DNA from: Candidatus Parvarchaeota archaeon
Lineage (GTDB): Archaea > Nanobdellota > Nanobdellia > WJKC01
Length of the DNA stretch: 36,714 nt
Assembly: GCA_017608505.1 (NCBI GenBank)
Contig: JAFCFT010000009.1
Coordinates: 1-36,714 of the forward strand
Direction of reading: 5' to 3'
The notes beneath the pieces are model-generated. The model was not told the DNA's origin and made no database searches. It worked only from the letters and a program-made list of their open reading frames with translations. A program made the position numbers and the translations under genes. Shown one piece after another: positions 9,761-19,228 of the stretch (its first letter is position 1; the number at the start of each line of letters is the position of its first letter).

Positions 9761-10872
9761 TATAGCATCCTCCTATAACAATCTAAATATGCTTCTGCTA
9801 CGCTACTCCACGAATACAACATTGCTTTTTTGCGAGAGTTCCTCCCCATTTTGTCTCGCAAATTTCTATTCTTAAAGAGTTTAATTAAAGCATTTGCAAT
9901 ATCCCTTTCATTATGCTTGCCAATGATAAAACCATTTGTTTCGTCAACTAATTCTTTCGTCCCTCCAGTATCAGTTACTATTGCTGGCAAACCAGAAGCA
10001 ATAGCTTCAAGCAGTGAATTACTCATGCCCTCATGAAGAGATGGTTGCACATAACAATAACTTTCAGAATAGTAATCACTTATTTTTTCATGAGGGACCC
10101 TTCCCAAAAATCTTACATAATTATTAATTCGTAATGATCTTGCTAACTTTTTTAAATCATTTAATAAAGGACCATCTCCTATTATCACAACTTCAAAATC
10201 GTTTATCTTGTCCTTAATAAAAGGAATGCTTTTTATCAAGTATTCAATTCCTTTTCTTGGTATTAATCTTGAAACAGTTAATACTCTGTTTTTAATTTTC
10301 TTTTTTGGTTTAAATTCATTAACATCAACCCCATTAGATATTACTAATATTTTTTGATCACTCTTAATGGCCTTTGCAAAATTCTTAAATTTCTCACTGT
10401 TTGCTATCACAAAATCAGCATTTTTCCATACAACTTTCAAAATGGGTTTAAGGGCAGAATAGATAAAGTTAAATCTTTCATTAAATCCGGGAACATCAGA
10501 GCCTCTTAACGAGACCATATATGGAATTTTTCTAGTTTTCTTCAAATAATACGCAGTTACACCACAAGGAAACCCAAAAAACGCATGAATTAAGTTATAT
10601 TTTTCTTTTTTTATTAATTTTTTAGAAAATATGGTAGATTTTATTATATATCTTATTATTTCTCTTAATCGCCAATAATGCAGGTCCTTTTTGTTTACAT
10701 TCAATCTAAATATATTAATGTCTTTTGAAAATTTTTCTTTACTAAATGCATCAATACTTGAAGTAACTAAGTCTATTTTTATATCACTTATTTTACTATA
10801 CTCTTTTAATAAATAATAATTAGCATTTGCAGCACCCCCCCCAATTGGAGGAAACTCGTAATTAAGAAACAA
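9760..10872 (-). CDS. Glycosyltransferase family 4
   Basis: NRVLTVSRLIPRKGIEYLIKSIPFI...HEGMSNSLLEAIASGLPAIVTDTGGTKELV. Confidence 0.9.
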   Translation of the reverse strand: MFLNYEFPPIGGGAANANYYLLKEYSKISDIKIDLVTSSIDAFSKEKFSKDINIFRLNVNKKDLHYWRLREIIRYIIKSTIFSKKLIKKEKYNLIHAFFGFPCGVTAYYLKKTRKIPYMVSLRGSDVPGFNERFNFIYSALKPILKVVWKNADFVIANSEKFKNFAKAIKSDQKILVISNGVDVNEFKPKKKIKNRVLTVSRLIPRKGIEYLIKSIPFIKDKINDFEVVIIGDGPLLNDLKKLARSLRINNYVRFLGRVPHEKISDYYSESYCYVQPSLHEGMSNSLLEAIASGLPAIVTDTGGTKELVDETNGFIIGKHNERDIANALIKLFKNRNLRDKMGRNSRKKAMLYSWSSVAEAYLDCYRRML

Positions 10873-10887
10873 TATTTTAATAAATCA

Positions 10888-11838
10888 TCACCTAAGAATT
10901 TTTTCGATATTATAAGGTTCGTGTCTTCCTCCATAATATACCTTTATCATAATATCGCTTAGAAATCCTAGTATTAAAAATTGAAATCCGCCAATCACAG
11001 TAAGAATACTTAAAAGAAATAAAGGCCTGTCACTCAAAGGCTCGTTAAAGAATAATCTCATAATTATTAAATAAGTAAATAATAATCCTCCAAAAAATAT
11101 TTGTAATAATCCAAAAGCACCAAATAAATGTAATGGTCTACTTGAGTATTGCATCCAAAATTTAATATTAATTAAATCCAATAGTCCCTTAACTAATCTC
11201 TTCCAGTTATATTTAGTTTTACCATATATTCTTGGATGATGTCTTACTTTAACTTCAGCTATTTTAAACCCTTTCCAATAAGTTAGTGCTGGAATATATC
11301 TATGAATCTCACCATAAAGTTCTAGATCTTTAATAACTTCTCTTTTATACGCTTTCAATGTACAACCAGAATCATGAATATTTAATCCAGTCAGTTTCCT
11401 ATGCAACCAATTACTAAACCTTGACATAACTTTCTTACTAAATCCGTCTTTCCTATTATAACGCCAACCACTAACAACATCATATCCCTCTTTTAATTTA
11501 TTTAATAACTTAGGAATATCTGAAGGATCATTTTGCAAATCTGAATCCATTGTAATTAAAATATCTCCATTAGAATATTTGAAACCTGAATTAATAGAAG
11601 CTGTTTGCCCATAATTTTTTCTAAATTTTATCACTTTCACATGTTTCTTATCTTGCAAATAAATTTTTTTTAGAATATTATAAGAATTATCTGTGCTCCC
11701 ATCATCAATAAAGATTATCTCGTAGGAGTATCTATGTTGTTTTAATACTTTCACTAGTTTTCTATATAAAGGCAATAAATTACCTTCTTCATTAAATACT
11801 GGCAAGATTACTGACAATTTCATTATAATAAGTTTCAA
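10888..11838 (-). CDS. Glycosyltransferase family 2, polyprenyl-phosphate type with C-terminal TM segments
   Basis: LSVILPVFNEEGNLLPLYRKLV...IIFIDDGSTDNSYNIL...MDSDLQNDPSDIPKLL; two hydrophobic C-terminal helices. Confidence 0.9.
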   Translation of the reverse strand: MKLIIMKLSVILPVFNEEGNLLPLYRKLVKVLKQHRYSYEIIFIDDGSTDNSYNILKKIYLQDKKHVKVIKFRKNYGQTASINSGFKYSNGDILITMDSDLQNDPSDIPKLLNKLKEGYDVVSGWRYNRKDGFSKKVMSRFSNWLHRKLTGLNIHDSGCTLKAYKREVIKDLELYGEIHRYIPALTYWKGFKIAEVKVRHHPRIYGKTKYNWKRLVKGLLDLINIKFWMQYSSRPLHLFGAFGLLQIFFGGLLFTYLIIMRLFFNEPLSDRPLFLLSILTVIGGFQFLILGFLSDIMIKVYYGGRHEPYNIEKILR

Positions 11839-11866
11839 AATAATAAATTATAAACGTTTTGATTAA

Positions 11867-13096
11867 TCATTTTAATATTTTTGAGAATGTTAAAAATAAA
11901 GAAAACAAAAACAATACAATAAGGAGTCCCGTAGTAGCAAAAGCTGCGCCAATAACACCATAGACTGGAACCAACAAATAAAGCAATATCAAATCAGCAG
12001 TAAATAATAAAGCGCCAAAAATCCCTGCAAGCTTGTGTTTATGAAGCGACCATAAAGCATAAAGTAAAACAGTAAATAAAGCATAAAAAGCATAGCCAAC
12101 AGACAACACTTTAAGGATAGGAACAGAAGAAGAGTATGAACCTGAGTATGTTAAGTTTATTATAAACTCTGGAAAGGTCCAATATGCAAGCAACCCGACA
12201 AGACAAATGCAACTTGTGTAAAATAAAGCCCACTTGAGTTTTGAACGCAATTTATTGAAATTCTTTAAGGCGCTTTCTTTACTAAATTCGGGAAAGAACA
12301 CTGCAAGAACAGAAGAGGCCATAAGAAAGGCGCGTGAAAGAGTAACGGCGGCTTCATAGTATCCTGCTTGTTCAGAGCCAAGAAAAGAGCTAACAAAAAA
12401 TAAATCAAAATATAAAACAAGGCTAACGAATAAGTTAGTGAAAAGAACAGGCAGTCCAAATTTCAATATTCTTAGCCTGCTTATGTGTTCAGACTTGTAT
12501 TTGAAATATTTCCAAACAAAAGGAAGGCACAAAAGAATCACGCCAGTTCCTGAAAAAATAAGTGCAAGCAAAGCTCCAAAAGCGCCAAAGCCCAAAAGAA
12601 CAAAGGAAACTGCAAAGAATAATTTGATTAGGGTGCTAAGTGAGTTAATGATAGAATAAGGATAAATTTTTCCAAGCCCTTGAAGGAAATTAAAAAGTAT
12701 AGTGCCAATACCACCAATAGGAAAAGAAACTGCAACAATGATTATTAGAGGAACAATGCCACCACCCAGTGTTTCTGAAAGTGGAAGGCTAAATATAATA
12801 TAAAGCACCATGAATAAAAGATTCAATGAAAATGAAACTTTAATGAATTCTATTAATAGGCTTTTAAGCTTGCCAAATTCCTTTTTTGCGTTAAATTCTG
12901 CAGAGTACTTAACTAAGGAAGCAATTACAGCAGTAGAAGGGATGCCAGTAATCCAAACAAGATTTAAAACAACCCCATAACGGCCGTACTCAGCAGGTCC
13001 AAGCAGGCGGCCAAGAACAAAGTGGAGCAAGTAAGAAAAGAAAAAGTTTAGAGCAGTGCTGATAAAAACGATAAGAGTTTTCTTAAAATACTTCAT
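11867..13096 (-). CDS. Wzx/MATE-like polysaccharide flippase
   Basis: Multi-TM protein: MKYFKKTLIVFISTALNFFFSYLLHFVLGRLLGPAEYGRYGVVLN. Start moved from 13216 to ATG 13096, with ttttataag upstream, so it no longer overlaps gmd. Confidence 0.85.
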   Translation of the reverse strand: MKYFKKTLIVFISTALNFFFSYLLHFVLGRLLGPAEYGRYGVVLNLVWITGIPSTAVIASLVKYSAEFNAKKEFGKLKSLLIEFIKVSFSLNLLFMVLYIIFSLPLSETLGGGIVPLIIIVAVSFPIGGIGTILFNFLQGLGKIYPYSIINSLSTLIKLFFAVSFVLLGFGAFGALLALIFSGTGVILLCLPFVWKYFKYKSEHISRLRILKFGLPVLFTNLFVSLVLYFDLFFVSSFLGSEQAGYYEAAVTLSRAFLMASSVLAVFFPEFSKESALKNFNKLRSKLKWALFYTSCICLVGLLAYWTFPEFIINLTYSGSYSSSVPILKVLSVGYAFYALFTVLLYALWSLHKHKLAGIFGALLFTADLILLYLLVPVYGVIGAAFATTGLLIVLFLFSLFLTFSKILK

Positions 13097-13180
13097 AAAA
13101 ATGTGGATGAATAAAATACTTATAAAATTATATGAGAAAACAGAAAAAATTAAAAATAAATAATAAGTGGAAAGCCTCAC

Positions 13181-14215
13181 ATGAAAACTGCAATAATAAC
13201 AGGAGTAACTGGACAAGATGGAAGTTACTTAGCAGAGTTATTGTTAAAAAAAGGGTATAAAGTATATGGGATGATAAGGAGAGCATCAACATCAAATACA
13301 TCAAGAATAGACCACTTAACAGACAATCCTAATTTTATAATAAGAAAAGGTGATGTTACTGATAGATCATCAATAGAACACATATTATTAGAAGCAGAAC
13401 CATGCGAGTTCTATAATTTGGCAGCACAGTCATTTGTACCAGAATCATGGACTAATCCAGTATATACATCAGAAGTAACAGGAATAGGAGTGCTTAAGTG
13501 CTTAGAAGCAGTAAGATATTATCAAGAACATACAGGAAGGAAAATAAAATTTTATCAAGCAGGAAGTAGCGAGCAGTTTGGGAAGGCACTAGAAGTGCCA
13601 CAAAATGAAAATACACCGTTTTATCCAAGAAGCCCTTATGGAGTAGCAAAGGTATTTGGATACCATATGACAAGGAATTATAGAGAAAGTTATAATATGT
13701 ATGCTCTTACAGGAATTTTGTTTAATCACGAAAGTCCAAGAAGAGGATTAGAATTTGTAACAAGGAAAATAACACATACTTTAGCAAGAATAGCAAATGG
13801 CGAAGAAACAATATTGGAACTAGGAAATTTAGAAGCAAGAAGGGATTGGGGATACGCAAAAGATTATGTAAAAGCTATGTGGATGATGTTGCAGCAAGAA
13901 GAACCTAAAGATTATGTTATAGCAACAGGAGAAACGCATAGTGTTAGAGAATTCGTTGAAAAAGCAGCAGAATATGCAGGATTGGGAAAAATAAAATGGA
14001 AAGGAAAAGGAACAAATGAAAAGGGATATGATGAAAATAACAAGTTAATAGTAAAAATAAATAAAAAATATTATAGGCCTGCTGAAGTGGATTTATTGTT
14101 AGGAGACCCAAGCAGAGCAAAAAAAGAATTAGGATGGAAACCAAAAACTAGTTTTGACGAATTAGTAAAAATAATGGTTAAAGCGGACATGGAATTAATA
14201 AAGCTTAAAAAATGA
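13181..14215 (+). CDS. gmd: GDP-mannose 4,6-dehydratase
   Basis: MKTAIITGVTGQDGSYLAELLLKKGYKVYGMIRRAST...FYQAGSSEQFGK...PRSPYGVAKVFGYHMTRNYRESYNMYALTGILFNHESPRRGLEFVTRKIT. Confidence 0.95.
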   Translation: MKTAIITGVTGQDGSYLAELLLKKGYKVYGMIRRASTSNTSRIDHLTDNPNFIIRKGDVTDRSSIEHILLEAEPCEFYNLAAQSFVPESWTNPVYTSEVTGIGVLKCLEAVRYYQEHTGRKIKFYQAGSSEQFGKALEVPQNENTPFYPRSPYGVAKVFGYHMTRNYRESYNMYALTGILFNHESPRRGLEFVTRKITHTLARIANGEETILELGNLEARRDWGYAKDYVKAMWMMLQQEEPKDYVIATGETHSVREFVEKAAEYAGLGKIKWKGKGTNEKGYDENNKLIVKINKKYYRPAEVDLLLGDPSRAKKELGWKPKTSFDELVKIMVKADMELIKLKK

Positions 14216-14236
14216 ATTCTCATAAGAAAAAACATA

Positions 14237-15547
14237 ATGAAAGTGGCGATACTCGGCGGCGGATTGGCAGGAATAAGCGCTGCATATCATGCTGAAAAGA
14301 ATGGGCACGAAGCAGTGATAATAGAAAAGGAAAAGGAACTAGGGGGAATTGCAAGGTCTATAAAATGGAAGGGATGCATAATTGATTATGGGCCGCACAG
14401 GTTCCATACAAAAGTGGATTGGGTTGAAAAGCTGTTTAAAGAGTTGATGGGAAAGGACTTGCTTGTAAGGAAAAGGCTTTCAAGAATTTACACGCCAGAA
14501 GGATTTATTCCGTATCCGCCAAAGCCAGAAGCAATATTGAAGCAGGGCAAGAAGACGATTCTAAAGATTGGATTTGATTATGTAACGCAGAAAATAAAGA
14601 ATAAGATATTGGGAGAAAGGAAGGAAAGCTTGAAGGATTGGGGAGTGAATAGGTTTGGAGAGACGCTTTATGAAATTTATTTTGGAAGATATAATAGGAA
14701 AATATGGGGTGTGGACCCGTCGATGATAAGTTATGATTGGGGGAATCAAAGAGTCGATGGGCTAAATATGAAGAATGTGATAAAAAAGGCGCTTGGGATC
14801 GGAAAAGCGCCAAGGACGTTTTTGACAAAGTTTTATTATCCAAAGTATGGAGCAGGAAGTTTTACGAAAAAGTTTGCTAAGAAAGTAAAGGGGAATAAGA
14901 TAGCAGGGAGCAAGGCAGTGAAGGTTAAGAAAAAAGGGGACAAGTGGGAGATTGTGCATGAGAAAGGAACATTGAAGGCGGACAAAGTGATAAGCACAAT
15001 AAGAATGGACGATTTGATAGGAATGCTGGAAGGAGTGAAGGTGCCAAAAAAAGTAATGAAAGCTGCAGGAGAGTTAAAATACAGAAGTAGTATTTTTGTG
15101 CACTTGTTAGTAAAAAAGAATTCTGTAAGCAAGGACTCGTGGATTTATTATCATGACCCTACGCTTGTGACTGCAAGAGTTACGCAGCAGAAAAATTTCA
15201 GTCCGTATTGCGTGCCAAAAGGAAAGACTGTGTTAACGTGCGAAATATTTTCAAATCCAGGAGAAGAGCCCTGGGAAATGAGCGATAAAGAGTTGATTAA
15301 GAAGTGCGAAGAAGAAGTAAGGGCAACGCTTATTGGGAACAAAGTGGAACTTTTAGTAGGAAAAGTCATAAAATATCCAAAGACGTATCCGTTGTTTCTT
15401 GTAGGAACAGAAAAAAGGGTTAAAACAATAAAAGATTATTTAGAAAGTATTGGAATAATAAGTACAGGAAGAATGGGCTCTTTTTATCATACTAATATGG
15501 ATCATTCGATAATAATGGGGAGAAAAGCTGTTGAGATGCAATTATAA
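14237..15547 (+). CDS. FAD-dependent amine-oxidase/protoporphyrinogen-oxidase-like protein (UDP-galactopyranose mutase-like context)
   Basis: MKVAILGGGLAGISAAYHAEKNGHEAVIIEKEKELGGIARSIKWKGCIIDYGPHRFH dinucleotide-binding fold. Confidence 0.82.
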   Translation: MKVAILGGGLAGISAAYHAEKNGHEAVIIEKEKELGGIARSIKWKGCIIDYGPHRFHTKVDWVEKLFKELMGKDLLVRKRLSRIYTPEGFIPYPPKPEAILKQGKKTILKIGFDYVTQKIKNKILGERKESLKDWGVNRFGETLYEIYFGRYNRKIWGVDPSMISYDWGNQRVDGLNMKNVIKKALGIGKAPRTFLTKFYYPKYGAGSFTKKFAKKVKGNKIAGSKAVKVKKKGDKWEIVHEKGTLKADKVISTIRMDDLIGMLEGVKVPKKVMKAAGELKYRSSIFVHLLVKKNSVSKDSWIYYHDPTLVTARVTQQKNFSPYCVPKGKTVLTCEIFSNPGEEPWEMSDKELIKKCEEEVRATLIGNKVELLVGKVIKYPKTYPLFLVGTEKRVKTIKDYLESIGIISTGRMGSFYHTNMDHSIIMGRKAVEMQL

Positions 15548-15582
15548 ATAATTTTAAAAGATAAAGTCGTATATTAAACTCA

Positions 15583-16344
15583 ATGAAACCAGATATTGTG
15601 GCTTATTTAGATGATATAAATTCTAAAAAAAAGGAAGTTCAAGATTTGCTGTTTGATATTATTTATAACTGCACATTTCCAGATCAAATAGTATTTTATT
15701 TTGAAATGGAAAGATTAGCAAGCGAACTTAGAAGATTAATAAAAAAGAAATTTGATGCTGTTTTGCTAATGGATGAAGATGGAAAAGATGTTTACAAGTT
15801 AATTAATAAAAAACTTTGTTCAAAAAAAAGAGTTATCACTTGTTATGTAAGAAGAAAAAGAGATTCTAATTGGAATGTTTGTGGTGTGGAATCGTCAAAA
15901 GAAAAGCTTCCTCTAGAAAACCAAATTGAAAACATTGTTAGGGCTATTGAAAAAATTTCTAAAAAGACAATTGAGATAGCACTAATAGATGATGTTATAT
16001 TTTCAGGAACTACTCTCAAATATTTTATAAAAACATTAAAGAAAAAAATTAAAAAGAAAATAAATTTTTATGGAATTGCTCTTTTAACACCTACAGAAAG
16101 ATATGCGTTTTTAAAAGAAGTTTACGTGGGGTTTAAAGTGCCTGGCAAAGGTTTTGATGGGAATAAAGGAAAATGCGATATTTTATGTTTAAAAGATTTT
16201 ATTTGGAAAGAAGTTGCAATAGGAGCAACTTCATATATTCATAATAAAAAATGGATGAAAGAATGGTATTTCGCTAAATATAGAAAAGCAAAAAAGAATT
16301 TTTTAAGGGTTAAAAAATTAACAGAAAAGAAATTTGTATCTTAA
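15583..16344 (+). CDS. Phosphoribosyltransferase-like protein
   Basis: IEIALIDDVIFSGTTLKYFIKTL matches the PRPP-binding motif of type I PRTases. No other family-specific motif recognised. Confidence 0.6.
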   Translation: MKPDIVAYLDDINSKKKEVQDLLFDIIYNCTFPDQIVFYFEMERLASELRRLIKKKFDAVLLMDEDGKDVYKLINKKLCSKKRVITCYVRRKRDSNWNVCGVESSKEKLPLENQIENIVRAIEKISKKTIEIALIDDVIFSGTTLKYFIKTLKKKIKKKINFYGIALLTPTERYAFLKEVYVGFKVPGKGFDGNKGKCDILCLKDFIWKEVAIGATSYIHNKKWMKEWYFAKYRKAKKNFLRVKKLTEKKFVS

Positions 16345-16413
16345 GAAAGAAGGAGGTTTTCAAAGAAATAGGGTGTCCTTGAGGTATGGAAAATGTGAAA
16401 GATATGGTAGGCA

Positions 16414-16563
16414 TTAATCCTCTCCTGTTAAGTAATTAATACATCTTCTAGCAAAATCAAGTATTTCCCATTCGCAGCCACTTTCATGGTTAATTATTTT
16501 TTCATGATACTCTGCTAATTTAATGTCAGGGTAATGTTTTTTGAATTCCTCGACTAAGTCACT
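16414..16563 (-). pseudogene. Start-less coding-like fragment, about 49 codons
   Basis: Open frame SDLVEEFKKHYPDIKLAEYHEKIINHESGCEWEILDFARRCINYLTGED* with protein-like composition, no ATG/GTG/TTG start seen in frame, an in-frame stop just upstream, in a different frame from the GT2 gene it abuts. Confidence 0.35.
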
Positions 16564-17227
16564 TCCTTAAAGAAAACAACTGCTTTAAGTACTCGCGCAT
16601 CACGTTGGAGTCGAGCTTTGACTCGCCGTGAATGCGGTCAGTGAAGACAAAAGGGACTTCGAGAATTCTCAAAGGGCGGGCGCGGGCATAGATTTCAAGA
16701 AGAATTTTGTAGCCAATAGGGTTGAGTTCGTCTTTTACGCGCTCAAAGACTTCACGCTTAAGAACAAAGTAGCCGCTCATAGGGTCGCTTAGTTCGACGT
16801 TTAAGAAGAGCTTGGCTAGGAATTTGGCGCCGCGGCTGATGAGCTTGCGAGACAGGGGCCAGCCAACAACAGAGCTGCGGACGCCTACTGCAAGATCGTA
16901 TTCGTTTTCGCAGGCATTGATGAGCTTAGGAAGGATGCGCGGGTCGTGGGATAAGTCAGCATCCATGACGCCCAGTACGTTGCCGCGGGCGCGTAAAAAG
17001 CCGGCAATGACTGCGGATGAGAGGCCGCGTTCAGAGCGACGGACAATGCAACGCACGCGAGGGTCGCGCGCATGATATTTTGCAACAATTTCGTATGTTT
17101 TGTCAGGAGAGTTGTCATCAACGACTATGATTTCAAAGTCAAGACCTTCTAAGACAGAGGTTACTTTGTCAAGAAGAATGGGAATGTTTTCTGCCTCGTT
17201 GTAAGTTGGAATTATGAGGCTGAACAT
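16559..17227 (-). CDS. Glycosyltransferase family 2, dolichyl-phosphate mannose synthase-like
   Basis: MFSLIIPTYNEAENIPILLDKV...IIVVDDNSPDKTYEIVAKY...MDADLSHDPRILPKLI. Start moved to internal ATG 17227. Confidence 0.9.
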   Translation of the reverse strand: MFSLIIPTYNEAENIPILLDKVTSVLEGLDFEIIVVDDNSPDKTYEIVAKYHARDPRVRCIVRRSERGLSSAVIAGFLRARGNVLGVMDADLSHDPRILPKLINACENEYDLAVGVRSSVVGWPLSRKLISRGAKFLAKLFLNVELSDPMSGYFVLKREVFERVKDELNPIGYKILLEIYARARPLRILEVPFVFTDRIHGESKLDSNVMREYLKQLFSLRK

Positions 17228-17282
17228 AAAGGAATATGAGAAGTGACAAGTATTATAAAGGTTTCCATTAGTTAAAGAGTAT

Positions 17283-17990
17283 ATGAAAATATCTGTTGTG
17301 ATTCCTGGACATAATGAGGAAGGGAACATAGAAAAGTGCGTAAGCGAGATTAAGAAGGCATTAAAAGGGGAAGATTACGAGTTGGTGCTTGTAAATGATT
17401 GTTCGACAGACAAGACTGGGAAAATAATGAATGAGTTGGCAAAAAAGGATAAAAGAATAAAGGTTGTCCACAGGAAAGGGAAAAAAGGATTTGGAAGGGC
17501 TGTAAAAGCAGGGTATAAAAAGGCAAGCGGGGATTATATTGCGCTTGTAATGGCAGATTTGTCAGATGATCCTAAGGATTTGAAAAGAATGATAAGAGAA
17601 ACAAAGAAAGGATATGACGTTATTGTAGGAAACAGGTTTACAAAAAAGTCAAAAGTGATTGGATATCCTAAAGTGAAGTTGATTGCAAACAGGATGTTTA
17701 ATAATTTGCTGGCGCTGATGTTTAGAATGCCCTATAAGGACATATCAAATGCGTTTAAAATGTATAAAAAAGAAGTGATTAAAGGGGAAAAATTTGAAGC
17801 AGATGGATTTGACATTACGATTGAAGTGCCGCTTAAGGCGTGGATTAAAGGATACAAGTTTAAGGAAATTTACAATAATTGGTATGGAAGGGAAAAAGGA
17901 AGCCCAAAGTTTGGAAATATAATAAAGGCAGGATGGGTTTATGTGAAAAGGCTGTGGAAGTTGTGGATCGAAAGTCTTAAAAAACACTAA
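17283..17990 (+). CDS. Glycosyltransferase family 2
   Basis: MKISVVIPGHNEEGNIEKCVSEI...LVLVNDCSTDKTGKIM...ALVMADLSDDPKDL. Confidence 0.9.
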   Translation: MKISVVIPGHNEEGNIEKCVSEIKKALKGEDYELVLVNDCSTDKTGKIMNELAKKDKRIKVVHRKGKKGFGRAVKAGYKKASGDYIALVMADLSDDPKDLKRMIRETKKGYDVIVGNRFTKKSKVIGYPKVKLIANRMFNNLLALMFRMPYKDISNAFKMYKKEVIKGEKFEADGFDITIEVPLKAWIKGYKFKEIYNNWYGREKGSPKFGNIIKAGWVYVKRLWKLWIESLKKH

Positions 17991-18024
17991 TTATTATTAT
18001 ACTAATTATGATTAGTATAATTAG
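17987..18024. repeat. Imperfect dyad around the start codon of the ATPase gene (core: 11-bp perfect inverted repeat)
   Basis: attatactaat (17996-18006) TATG attagtataat (18011-18021); outer ctaattat / ataattag extends it. ATG 18008 is in the 4-nt spacer. Confidence 0.75.
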
Positions 18025-19228
18025 ACATGAAGATTTAAACAGATGGAAAAGAACAGGCGCATGGACATTTGTTTATGGAAGGAGAAAAACAGGCAAAAGT
18101 TTTTTTGTAAAAAATTTTACTAAGTGGGATAAATATTATTATATAGGAAGAGCAGGGGAAATATTTGAAAGCCAAAGCAAAATTGACTATGATACCTTTG
18201 CAAGAGAAGTAATTAATAAGTTAAAAGAGGGCGATAGCATAGTCATAGATGAAATTCAAAGACTGCCAGAGGAATTTTATGATAGGCTGCATAACCTTGG
18301 AGTGCAAGGAAATTTGACAGCGATATCATCTACACTATGGGCGGCAAAGAGATTAATTGGCATGAAATCAAGTTTATTAGGGTTGTTTTCAGAATTTAAA
18401 ATGAATATGATAGACGAAAGAGATATTTTAAGAAATTTATCAAAACGCATTAAGAATTGCAAGGAATTAATTGAAATTGCTACATATTTAAGAGAACCTT
18501 GGCTGATTCCTTTGTGGGAAAAAGTTGGAAAAAAAGTTTTATTTTCAATGGCAACAAATAGTAAGATGTCTGTGCCTGCATTAATTGGAGAAATATTTTC
18601 TGAGGAAGAAAAACAATTATCTAGTGTTTATGAAGCAATTTTAAAAGCAGTTTCTGACGGGAAAAGGATTTCTGGAGAAATAACTAAATATGTTTACGCT
18701 TTAAAAAGAATACCTGCGCAAAATCCGAGTTTTGTACACCCTTACTTGAATTCATTAAATAAATTAGGAGTGCTTGAAAAAACAAAAATATTTGGAAAAA
18801 ATAAATATGTGTACACCCATACATCGCCTGTTATGGATTTATATTACTATATGAATGAAAAATACGGTTTTTCAGAAAGAGATTTGCCAGAAAACCAAAT
18901 AAAAGATATTTTAAAGAAAAAGGTTCCTTATCATGTAGAACAATTTTTTAAAAATTTACTATCTAAAATATTCGGACTTGGAAAAGAAATAATTTCGGAA
19001 AAAGATTACGAGATAGATATTGCATTAACAAAGTTTAAAAAATTAAAAGTAGTATGCGAAGTCAAATGGAAAAAAAGAATTGACAAATATGAAATAAAAA
19101 GAATTGAAGAAGTGTTAAACAGATTTAAATGCAAAAAAATAATGATTGTGCCTGAGAAAAAAAATCTTGAAAGGGCACCCAAAGGCATAAAATTGCTGGA
19201 TGTAAAGGATATTTTAAAAATATTATAA
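18008..19228 (+). CDS. Archaeal AAA+/STAND-like ATPase with C-terminal DUF234/PD-(D/E)XK-like domain
   Basis: FVYGRRKTGKSFFVKNF (Walker A), SIVIDEIQRLPEEF (Walker B); C-terminal YEIDIALTKFKKLKVVCEVKWKKRI resembles the D...ExK core. Confidence 0.8.
   Translation: MISIIRHEDLNRWKRTGAWTFVYGRRKTGKSFFVKNFTKWDKYYYIGRAGEIFESQSKIDYDTFAREVINKLKEGDSIVIDEIQRLPEEFYDRLHNLGVQGNLTAISSTLWAAKRLIGMKSSLLGLFSEFKMNMIDERDILRNLSKRIKNCKELIEIATYLREPWLIPLWEKVGKKVLFSMATNSKMSVPALIGEIFSEEEKQLSSVYEAILKAVSDGKRISGEITKYVYALKRIPAQNPSFVHPYLNSLNKLGVLEKTKIFGKNKYVYTHTSPVMDLYYYMNEKYGFSERDLPENQIKDILKKKVPYHVEQFFKNLLSKIFGLGKEIISEKDYEIDIALTKFKKLKVVCEVKWKKRIDKYEIKRIEEVLNRFKCKKIMIVPEKKNLERAPKGIKLLDVKDILKIL

Noticed and set aside
13096-13216. 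Extended N-terminus of the flippase overlapping gmd
   Set aside because: An internal ATG at 13096 with an upstream TATA-like element gives a normal flippase N-terminus; the extension is antisense to the gmd start.
14505-15369. Several minus-strand ORFs (14505-14843, 14561-14749, 14762-14959, 14836-15132, 15151-15369) opposite the FAD oxidoreductase
   Set aside because: Antisense shadows of a well-supported gene; no family motifs.
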